This document shows positions 8,666 to 13,900 of a stretch of DNA of 13,900 nt, piece by piece. Location: contig DASQHM010000171.1 in the NCBI GenBank assembly GCA_035632095.1, positions 1 to 13,900 of the forward strand, given 5' to 3'. The notes below the pieces were generated by a model, which was given only the letters and a program-made list of their open reading frames with translations, did not search any database and was not told the DNA's origin. A program made the translations under genes and the position numbers. The first letter of the stretch is position 1; the number at the start of each line of letters is the position of its first letter. The stretch comes from DASQHM01 sp035632095. Its GTDB lineage: Bacteria; Pseudomonadota; Alphaproteobacteria; Ferrovibrionales; Ferrovibrionaceae.

Positions 8666-9457
8666 ATGCAACCCAGCATCTTCGTCAGTCATGGCTCACC
8701 GACCCTGGCGATCGAGCACGGGCCGGCCGTCGATTTCCTGAGCGGACTCGGCAAGGCCGTCGAAGCGGAATTCGGCCGGCCGCGCGCCATTCTCTGTGCC
8801 TCCGCCCATTGGGAAACGCCGGAACCGGCCGTGAGCACGGCCAAACGGCCCGAGACGATCTACGATTTCTACGGCTTTCCGGAAGAACTGTACCGGCTGA
8901 GCTACCCGGCGCCCGGCGCGCCGGACGTGGCGGGCGAAGCTATGGAATTGATCGGCGCCGCGGGTCTACCTTGTAGCGTCGATCCGGCCCAGGGACTCGA
9001 TCACGGCGCTTGGATGCCGCTGCGTTTCATGTGGCCGGACGCCAAGATTCCGGTGGCGCAAGTGGCGATCCAGCATCACCTCGGCCCGGCACACCATGTG
9101 GCGTTGGGGCGCGCGCTGGCGCCGCTGCGCTCGTCAGGCGTGCTCCTGCTCGGCAGCGGCGGCGCGGTGCACAACCTGCGCGATCTCATGGGACGGCGCA
9201 TGCGGGGCGAGACCGGCGCGCCCGAATGGGCCGTCACATTCGACGACTGGCTCGAACGGGCGGCGACCGCGGGCGACGGCAAAAAGCTGATCGACTATCG
9301 CCGCGAGGCGCCGGGCGCCGCTATGGCGCATCCGCGCGACGAACACTTGTTGCCCTTGCACTTTGCCTTCGGCGCGGGCGGCGAGCGGGCGGGCCGCACC
9401 CTGCACAAAAGTTTCGGCCTCGGCAGCCTTTCCATGGCGGCCTACGCGTTTCACTGA
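8666..9457 (+). CDS. ygiD: DODA-type (class III, LigB-like) extradiol ring-cleavage dioxygenase
   Basis: This 263-residue protein belongs to the DODA/YgiD branch of the LigB superfamily. The four metal-site histidines of the family are visible: H9 in SHGSP, H48 in SAHWE, H169 in AVHNL and H227 in DEHLLPLHF. TIYDFYGFPEELY (64-76) and LDHGAWMPLRFMWP (111-124) are also typical. Such enzymes open catechol rings next to the hydroxyl pair; E. coli YgiD acts on L-DOPA. The physiological substrate here is unknown. GAGG lies five bases before the ATG and overlaps the pirin stop region, which fits translational linkage. It is the last gene of the run and converges on the citrate synthase gene with 23 bp between, where no terminator hairpin is evident. 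Confidence 0.9.
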   Translation: MQPSIFVSHGSPTLAIEHGPAVDFLSGLGKAVEAEFGRPRAILCASAHWETPEPAVSTAKRPETIYDFYGFPEELYRLSYPAPGAPDVAGEAMELIGAAGLPCSVDPAQGLDHGAWMPLRFMWPDAKIPVAQVAIQHHLGPAHHVALGRALAPLRSSGVLLLGSGGAVHNLRDLMGRRMRGETGAPEWAVTFDDWLERAATAGDGKKLIDYRREAPGAAMAHPRDEHLLPLHFAFGAGGERAGRTLHKSFGLGSLSMAAYAFH

Positions 9458-9480
9458 GCCGGCAAGAACGGGGAGCTGGA

Positions 9481-10560
9481 TCAGGCGGCGCTGGCGAGAG
9501 GCGGTCCGACGTAAACGGATTGCGGCCGCATCAGCCGATCGAGCCGTTCCTGCTCCATGATATGCGCGCACCATCCGGCGACGCGTCCGACCGCGAACAC
9601 GGCGGTGAAAGCGGCGCGCGGCAATCCGATCGCATCCAGCAGCAGCGCGGTATAGAACTCGACATTGGTTTCGAGCGGGCGGCCGGGCTTTAAGCGATGC
9701 AAGGCGGCCAGCGCCTCGCGCTCCACCAATTCGGCGAAGACGATGCGGTTTCCCGTGCGCGGCATGCCGAGCACGACGGCTTTCAATACGTCGGCGCGCG
9801 GGTCGCGCACCTTGTAGACGCGATGGCCAAAGCCCATGAGCCGTTCGCCCCTCGCCATGGCTTCCACGAACCAGGGCTTGGCGCGCTCCGCCGTGCCGAT
9901 CTCGTCCAGCATGTCGAGCACGGGACCGGGCGCGCCGCCATGCAGCGGGCCCTTCAGCGCGCAGAGCGCCGCCAGCACGGCCGAGATCGTGCCGGCGCGC
10001 GTCGACGCCACGATTCGCGCGGTGAAGGTCGAGGCGTTCATGCCGTGCTCGGCCACGGTCGTCAGGTAGGCATCGAGCGCGGCACTTTCCTGCGCGCCCG
10101 GCTGCGTGCCCTTGAGCATGCGCAGAAAGTCGGCGGCGTGGCCCAGCCTCGCATCCGGCGCCACCGGCGCTTTTCCTTCGCCCGCCCGCAGAATCCCGGC
10201 CAGGAACACCGGCATCGCGCCGGTGACCAGCAAGTGATGCGGCGTCGGGTCGGCATCGCTTAGCATGCCAAGGCCGACCCGCAAGGCTTCCACGGGCGTA
10301 AGGCCGCGGCTTGCCGCGATCAGTTTCGGCACGTGAGCCGAGGCCGCGATCCGCGCCGCGCCGAGGCCGGCGGCGACGGACGCGCGATCGCAGGGGACGG
10401 CAACGAAATCGTCCCACAGCAACGCCGCGGTGCCTTCGAAGCCGAAGTTCCGCGTCAGCTCCGCCAGAGTATGTCCGCGCACCACCAATCGGCCGTGATC
10501 ACCGTCCACTTCACTGAGCACGGTTTCCGCGGCAACCACGTCTTCCAGGCCGGGTTTCAT
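9481..10560 (-). CDS. Citrate/methylcitrate synthase-family enzyme (stand-alone)
   Basis: This 359-residue protein is a full-length short-type citrate synthase. These enzymes condense an acyl-CoA (acetyl- or propionyl-CoA) with oxaloacetate. Visible active-site parts are H172 in AEHGMNAS, H207 in GPLHGGAP and H246 in GFGHRVYKVRDPRA. The third catalytic position, usually Asp in an NVDF motif, is Glu301 here (ETNVEFYTALLLDAIG); I believe some citrate-synthase-2-type proteins share this. VAGWCAHIMEQ near 327-337 and the RPQSVYVG ending are typical. GGGAG lies seven bases before the ATG. The gene is divergent from a paralogue that carries a DNA-binding domain, and their shared spacer has a strong inverted repeat, so control by that paralogue is likely. 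Whether it serves the TCA cycle, the methylcitrate cycle or a special pathway cannot be told; a main gltA gene presumably lies elsewhere. Confidence 0.9.
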   Translation of the reverse strand: MKPGLEDVVAAETVLSEVDGDHGRLVVRGHTLAELTRNFGFEGTAALLWDDFVAVPCDRASVAAGLGAARIAASAHVPKLIAASRGLTPVEALRVGLGMLSDADPTPHHLLVTGAMPVFLAGILRAGEGKAPVAPDARLGHAADFLRMLKGTQPGAQESAALDAYLTTVAEHGMNASTFTARIVASTRAGTISAVLAALCALKGPLHGGAPGPVLDMLDEIGTAERAKPWFVEAMARGERLMGFGHRVYKVRDPRADVLKAVVLGMPRTGNRIVFAELVEREALAALHRLKPGRPLETNVEFYTALLLDAIGLPRAAFTAVFAVGRVAGWCAHIMEQERLDRLMRPQSVYVGPPLASAA

Positions 10561-10598
10561 GGCGCAACTCCCTTACGTTGCGATTGCATACGGTTCAG

Positions 10599-10627
10599 GA
10601 TATCGTGCGTCCAATGAATGTTGTCAA
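10599..10627 (-). promoter_or_regulatory. Predicted promoter for the stand-alone citrate synthase gene
   Basis: Read on the minus strand, a perfect -35 hexamer TTGACA (10627 to 10622) is followed after 17 bases by GATATC (10604 to 10599), a moderate -10 match. Transcription would start near 10592, giving a leader of about 30 bases that includes the GGGAG ribosome site. The -35 hexamer touches the left end of the inverted repeat at 10627-10649, so a bound protein could affect polymerase access. Confidence 0.45.
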
Positions 10628-10649
10628 TATTGATTGGAACAATCAATAT
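10621..10649 (+). promoter_or_regulatory. Predicted promoter for the HTH-citrate synthase fusion gene
   Basis: A -35-like TTGTCA (10621-10626) and a -10-like CAATAT (10644-10649) are 17 bases apart. Transcription would start near 10656, which is the A of the preferred ATG, so the message may be leaderless; no ribosome site is visible upstream. The whole spacer between the two hexamers is the inverted repeat, so binding there would overlap the promoter. Confidence 0.4.
10627..10649. promoter_or_regulatory. Perfect 10-bp inverted repeat, candidate operator of the HTH-citrate synthase protein
   Basis: The arms are ATATTGATTG (10627-10636) and CAATCAATAT (10640-10649), perfectly complementary around a GAA centre. 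A nested palindrome, TCAATATTGA, lies at 10624-10633. The site is AT-rich in a GC-rich region and lies between the divergent starts, overlapping promoter-like elements on both strands. A dyad of this size suits a dimeric MerR-like regulator, and the adjacent fusion gene encodes one. The regulator-site link is inferred from position. Confidence 0.65.
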
Positions 10650-10655
10650 AGCGCC

Positions 10656-11909
10656 ATGAAAGACACGATTTACTTGACTGCCCGGCAGGCCGCCCAATCT
10701 CTCGGCATCAGCGCGGCGACGCTCTATGCCTACGTGAGCCGGGGCCTGATCCGCTCGGAGGCGACAGGCGTCACGCGACGGCGCCGCTACCGTGCCGAGG
10801 ACGTGGCCGCGCTGAAGCAGCGGCGCGTGCGCGGCCGGGAGGCGGTGGCCGCCGCGGCCGCACGCACGCTCAACTTCGGCGAGCCCATTCTCGAATCGGC
10901 GATCACGCTGATCGAAGGCGGCCGCTGCTACTATCGCGGAATGGATAGCTGCGCGCTTGCCGAACAGGCAACGCTGGAAGACGTTGCGCGGCTCATCTGG
11001 CAACCCGAAACCGATCCGTTCGCGCCCGACAATCTGCCGCCGGCCCTGGCACTCGATGCCGCGGCCAAATCGCGGTTGGCGAAGCTCTCGCCGGCCGCAC
11101 GGTGCCTCACCGTCCTTCCGTTGGCGGCGGCGGCCGACGTCAAAGCATTGACCATGGAGGCGCCCGCCGTGGCGCGCGCCGGCGCGCGCCTGTTGCGGCT
11201 TGTGGCGGCAACGGCCGGCGACGTTCCGTTTGCCGCGCGTCCCGCCCACGAAACGCTGGCGCGGGCCTGGCGCTTGCGCGACCCGGCGTCGCAATCGTTG
11301 CTTCGCGCCGCTCTGGTGCTCAGCGCCGATCATGAATTGAATGTCTCGGCGTTCACCGTGCGATGCATCGCGTCGGCGGGCGCGACCATTTATGGCGCGA
11401 CGATCGGCGGTCTTGCGGCGCTGCAAGGGCGGCGGCACGGCGGCATCACCGAACGCGTCGCGGCCATGGTCGAGGAGCTCGCCGATTCCAGCGATCTTGC
11501 CGGAGCTGTCGCCAAGCGACTGGAGCGCGGCGACTTCATGCTCGGTTTCGGCCACACACTTTATCGGGACGGCGACCCGCGCGCCGCGTGGCTCATGCAG
11601 CGCGCAGCCGAGGTTTGCGACGGTCCCGAGATGCGCTTCGCCCGCCGTCTTGTGGACCAAATTCGCGAAATCGCCGGGCTGCGCCCCAACGTCGACTTTG
11701 CTCTGGTTGCCATATCGCGCGCGCTGAAATTGCCGCAAGGTGCGCCGCTCGCGCTCTTCATGACCGGCCGCACCGTCGGTTGGATCGGCCACGCCCTGGA
11801 ACAATACGCGGCCAATCGCCTTATTCGCCCGCGTGCCCGGTATATCGGCGTTCTGCCGCACGACGGCGCCACATTCGCGCCACAGAAGGCCGCTAAGAAG
11901 CCGTCATGA
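10656..11909 (+). CDS. Citrate synthase-like protein with N-terminal MerR-like DNA-binding domain
   Basis: This 417-residue protein fuses two parts. Residues ~5-55 form a MerR/HTH_17-like winged helix: YLTARQAAQSLGISAATLYA, then SRGLIRSEATG and a basic RRRRYRAEDVAAL. Residues ~70-405 are a citrate synthase fold that keeps the catalytic-type residues H261 (RRHGG), H300 (GFGHTLYRDGDPRA) and D347 (PNVDFAL), plus DHELNVSAF around H226. The usual Arg after the GFGH histidine is Thr301. It may therefore be an enzyme that binds DNA, or a regulator that uses the fold to sense oxaloacetate, citrate or an acyl-CoA. The ATG at 10656 is preferred over in-frame ATGs at 10578 and 10614 because it begins right before the HTH and follows a promoter-like element. 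It is divergent from a stand-alone paralogue, and its stop overlaps the next start (ATGA). Confidence 0.88.
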   Translation: MKDTIYLTARQAAQSLGISAATLYAYVSRGLIRSEATGVTRRRRYRAEDVAALKQRRVRGREAVAAAAARTLNFGEPILESAITLIEGGRCYYRGMDSCALAEQATLEDVARLIWQPETDPFAPDNLPPALALDAAAKSRLAKLSPAARCLTVLPLAAAADVKALTMEAPAVARAGARLLRLVAATAGDVPFAARPAHETLARAWRLRDPASQSLLRAALVLSADHELNVSAFTVRCIASAGATIYGATIGGLAALQGRRHGGITERVAAMVEELADSSDLAGAVAKRLERGDFMLGFGHTLYRDGDPRAAWLMQRAAEVCDGPEMRFARRLVDQIREIAGLRPNVDFALVAISRALKLPQGAPLALFMTGRTVGWIGHALEQYAANRLIRPRARYIGVLPHDGATFAPQKAAKKPS

Positions 11910-12520
11910 AACGCAGCCTCTTGTTGTTGGCCGCGCTGTTCGCTTCGAGCCTGGCTCCGTCCGGCGCGTCGGCGCGCAATTTCACCCTGCCGCAAGTCGA
12001 CTACAGCGCCGATCGCGAGGTGCAGAGCGGCGAACGCTGGCAGACCATGATAGTGCACTACAGCCCCGGCAAGGAGCGCATGGAGCTGACGGGCGCCGCA
12101 GCGCGCGGCAACGTGATGATCGTGCGCTACGACCGCGGCGTAACCTGGGTGCTCATGCCGCGCCTCGGCGCCTATCTCGAACTGCCGAACAACGTCGGCG
12201 ACAACATTTCATCCGTCGTGCAGAGCCTCGACCTGCAACCGGCGGGACGGGAACGGATCGACGGTGTCGAGGCGGCGAAATACCGCGTCGACGGCAAGCT
12301 GCAGGGATTCATGTGGCTCGGCGCGCGAGGAATACCCTTGCGCATCGACGGCGATCTTGACGTGGACGGCAAGACGACGCCGGCGCATCTCGAGCAGCAC
12401 AACGTGGTCGTCGCGCCGCAGGCGGCGGAATTGTTCGAGCTGCCGGGCGGGCTTGCCCGCATCGAGCTGAAGGACGCGCGCTGGCTCGGCCTGATGCAGC
12501 AATATCTCACCGGGAAATAG
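11906..12520 (+). CDS. Exported DUF4412-like protein
   Basis: This 204-residue protein has a clear signal peptide (MKRSLLLLAALFASSLAPSGASA, split after residue ~23), so the mature part is probably periplasmic. The rest is rich in short beta strands (for example MIVHYSPGKERMEL, then NVMIVRYDRGVTWVLMP around 68-86 and VEAAKYRVDGKLQGFMWL near 120-137). This fits DUF4412 and the LolA/LppX-like fold group that can bind lipids, but the family call is from memory of the pattern and is moderate. The start overlaps the stop of the HTH-citrate synthase gene by four bases, so translation is probably coupled. The DUF3108 gene follows 4 bp later. Function is unknown; the context says it is made together with the regulator-like protein. 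Confidence 0.78.
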   Translation: MKRSLLLLAALFASSLAPSGASARNFTLPQVDYSADREVQSGERWQTMIVHYSPGKERMELTGAAARGNVMIVRYDRGVTWVLMPRLGAYLELPNNVGDNISSVVQSLDLQPAGRERIDGVEAAKYRVDGKLQGFMWLGARGIPLRIDGDLDVDGKTTPAHLEQHNVVVAPQAAELFELPGGLARIELKDARWLGLMQQYLTGK

Positions 12521-12524
12521 CGCG

Positions 12525-13334
12525 ATGACGGCTTCGGCGGTTCGCGCCGCCGCCGTCGCGGCCGCGCTCGCCGTCGCCTGGACGAGCGGCGCCAGCTGCG
12601 AGCCCGCAACCTATCGCTTCGCGGCCACCTGGGCCGGACTGCCGGCCGCCGACATCTACCTCACCCTCGACGACGGCGAACGCTCATACAAGGCCAGCAT
12701 CGACATCCGAAGCGTCGGCATGGTGAAACTGCTGTCGAAATTCGCCGCGCACGCCGAATCGGCCGGGTCATTCCTCGACGGCATCCGCGCCAAGCCCAAT
12801 GCCTATGACGCCGACTACAAGCTCAGAAAAAAGCGCAATCACGTGGCGCTGCAATTCGCCGCCGCAGCCGACCGCTGGCTGGTGACGCGCGGACCGGCGG
12901 ACACCAGCAACAAGCCATTGCCGCCCGCCGAAATGCGCCGCGATACCATCGACCCCTTGGCGGCGCTGATGGCCGTGCGCACGTGGGCGCGCCAGGGGCC
13001 GGAGGTGCGCGGCAAGCCGTTTCACATTCCGGTCTTCGACGGCAAGCGGCGCTTTGACGTGGACGGCAAGCTGGTCGGCATCGAAACCGTGCAGATCGGC
13101 GGCGCAGCCGTCCGCGCCATGCACGTATCCGTTGTCTTGCTGCCGATCGCGGGCTTCAAGACCGCGGCCGAGGAGGGTGAGGACATCGAGACCGATCCGC
13201 GGCCGCTCGACCTGATCCTGAGCGACGACGAGCGGCTTGTGCCGCTCAAGATCAGCGTTTCGGCGTTCCTGCTGCCGGCCGAGACGCAGATAATAGCCAC
13301 CTGCACCACACCCTGCCCCGCGCCGCCGTTCTGA
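12525..13334 (+). CDS. Exported DUF3108-family protein
   Basis: This 269-residue protein has an N-terminal signal-like segment (hydrophobic stretch ~6-22, then SGASCEPA). The Cys in this segment is not in a good lipobox, so I read it as a plain secreted protein with cleavage near residue 25-28. The mature part begins ATYRFAATWAGLPAADIYLTL and continues with YKASIDIRSVGMVKLLSKFAAHAESAG, both typical of DUF3108, a beta-rich periplasmic family of unknown function. A central IDPLAALMAVR and a later VFDGKRRFDVDGKLVG (near 170-185) are also usual for the family. It follows the DUF4412-like gene by 4 bp and is the probable end of the three-gene unit begun by the HTH-citrate synthase gene. Confidence 0.83.
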   Translation: MTASAVRAAAVAAALAVAWTSGASCEPATYRFAATWAGLPAADIYLTLDDGERSYKASIDIRSVGMVKLLSKFAAHAESAGSFLDGIRAKPNAYDADYKLRKKRNHVALQFAAAADRWLVTRGPADTSNKPLPPAEMRRDTIDPLAALMAVRTWARQGPEVRGKPFHIPVFDGKRRFDVDGKLVGIETVQIGGAAVRAMHVSVVLLPIAGFKTAAEEGEDIETDPRPLDLILSDDERLVPLKISVSAFLLPAETQIIATCTTPCPAPPF

Positions 13335-13450
13335 GCGGCGTTCGCGCCGGCCTCGTGTCCACGAATTCGCGAAACGGTTGCGCGCCATATCGGACAAGGC
13401 CATGCTTTCCGGCGTTGCTGAGACCAATGCGCAAAGCGGGGGAGGCACGC

Positions 13451-13888
13451 ATGCTCAAGGAATTCCGAGAATTCGCCATGCGCGGCAACGTGGTCGACAT
13501 GGCGGTCGGCATCATCATCGGCGCCGCGTTCGGCAAGATCATCACGTCCCTGGTCAATGACATCATCATGCCGCCGATCGGCCTGCTCCTTGGGCGGGTC
13601 GACTTCTCGAGCTTGTTCCTCAATCTGTCGTCGGCGCATTACGATTCGATTGACGCCGCCAAGAAGGCCGGCGCAGCGACGATCAACTACGGCTTGTTCG
13701 TCAACACGGTGCTGGATTTTCTCATCGTGGCGTTCGCGATCTTCATGATCGTGAAGCAGATGAATCGTTTTCGCCGCGAAGCTCCGGCCGCCGCGCCCAC
13801 CACAAAGGCCTGCGACTATTGCCAGACCAGTATTCCGATCAAGGCAACGCGCTGCCCGAACTGCACCTCGCAGCTCACGACACGCTAA
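13451..13888 (+). CDS. mscL: Large-conductance mechanosensitive channel MscL
   Basis: This 145-residue inner-membrane protein forms a pore that opens under membrane tension and releases solutes after osmotic downshock. The amphipathic N-terminus (MLKEFREFAMRGN) is followed by the pore helix TM1 (~14-45: VVDMAVGIIIGAAFGKI, then SLVNDIIMPPIGLLLG), a periplasmic loop and TM2 (~80-104). The start at 13451 is chosen over an in-frame ATG at 13355 because GGAGG lies five bases before it and the protein then begins as the family does. The C-terminal tail is odd: after an Ala/Pro-rich linker it ends in a zinc-ribbon-like C121-x2-C124 ... C135-x2-C138 motif in place of the usual short helical bundle. 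The upstream 116 bp contain no strong promoter that I can see. Confidence 0.95.
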   Translation: MLKEFREFAMRGNVVDMAVGIIIGAAFGKIITSLVNDIIMPPIGLLLGRVDFSSLFLNLSSAHYDSIDAAKKAGAATINYGLFVNTVLDFLIVAFAIFMIVKQMNRFRREAPAAAPTTKACDYCQTSIPIKATRCPNCTSQLTTR

Positions 13889-13900
13889 GGCTACCGGTCA

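Noticed and set aside
9458..9480. Terminator between the convergent dioxygenase and citrate synthase genes
   Set aside because: The 23-bp gap holds no stem-loop or T-run.
10557..11861. Long minus-strand open frame (434 codons) opposite the HTH-citrate synthase gene
   Set aside because: Its product is Arg/Gly/His-rich and lacks domain features, and the plus-strand frame has clear catalytic motifs.
13336..13349. Short hairpin CGGCG-TTCG-CGCCG just after the DUF3108 stop as a terminator
   Set aside because: The stem is only 5 bp and no T-run follows, so it is not convincing as an intrinsic terminator in GC-rich DNA.

Overview
The window is GC-rich, densely coding DNA of chromosomal type. Gene content and protein style suggest an alphaproteobacterium: the DUF4159/BatA-type membrane protein pair, DUF3108 and DUF4412 exported proteins, and an MscL with a C-terminal zinc ribbon. 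The order or family cannot be fixed from sequence alone. I see no RNA genes, insertion sequences, CRISPR arrays or phage genes.

Layout. (1) 2-4441, plus strand: the C-terminal part of a DUF4159 membrane protein, entered mid-gene, and a VWA/glutamine-amidotransferase-like membrane protein. This is the usual tail of a MoxR/DUF58/BatA-type cluster, whose earlier genes would lie upstream of the window. (2) 4451-4954, minus strand: a GNAT acetyltransferase, convergent with the previous pair. (3) 5232-9457: a redox and aromatic-ring gene group. It holds a flavin reductase-like FMN protein (plus), a LysR regulator (minus, overlapping the reductase tail by 23 bp) and, divergent from LysR, a tight plus-strand run of glutathionyl-hydroquinone reductase, YhhW-type pirin and YgiD-type extradiol dioxygenase. 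The LysR protein probably controls this run through an AT-rich, palindrome-bearing 209-bp spacer. Together the genes suggest handling of quinones, catechols or flavonoid-like aromatics. (4) 9481-13334: a stand-alone citrate/methylcitrate synthase homologue (minus) transcribed divergently from a second citrate-synthase-like protein (plus) that has a MerR-like DNA-binding domain at its N-terminus. The 95-bp spacer carries a perfect 10-bp inverted repeat (3-bp centre) overlapped by promoter-like elements on both strands. The fusion gene overlaps an exported DUF4412-type protein by ATGA, and a DUF3108 exported protein follows after 4 bp. (5) 13451-13888: mscL, the large-conductance mechanosensitive channel.

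The most interesting part is region 4. An enzyme fold fused to a DNA-binding domain sits back to back with its own stand-alone paralogue, with a strong candidate operator between them. This looks like a self-contained acyl-CoA or oxaloacetate/citrate-sensing switch that also drives two envelope proteins. The fusion architecture probably occurs in other genomes, so the novelty lies in the unstudied regulatory logic rather than in the domains.
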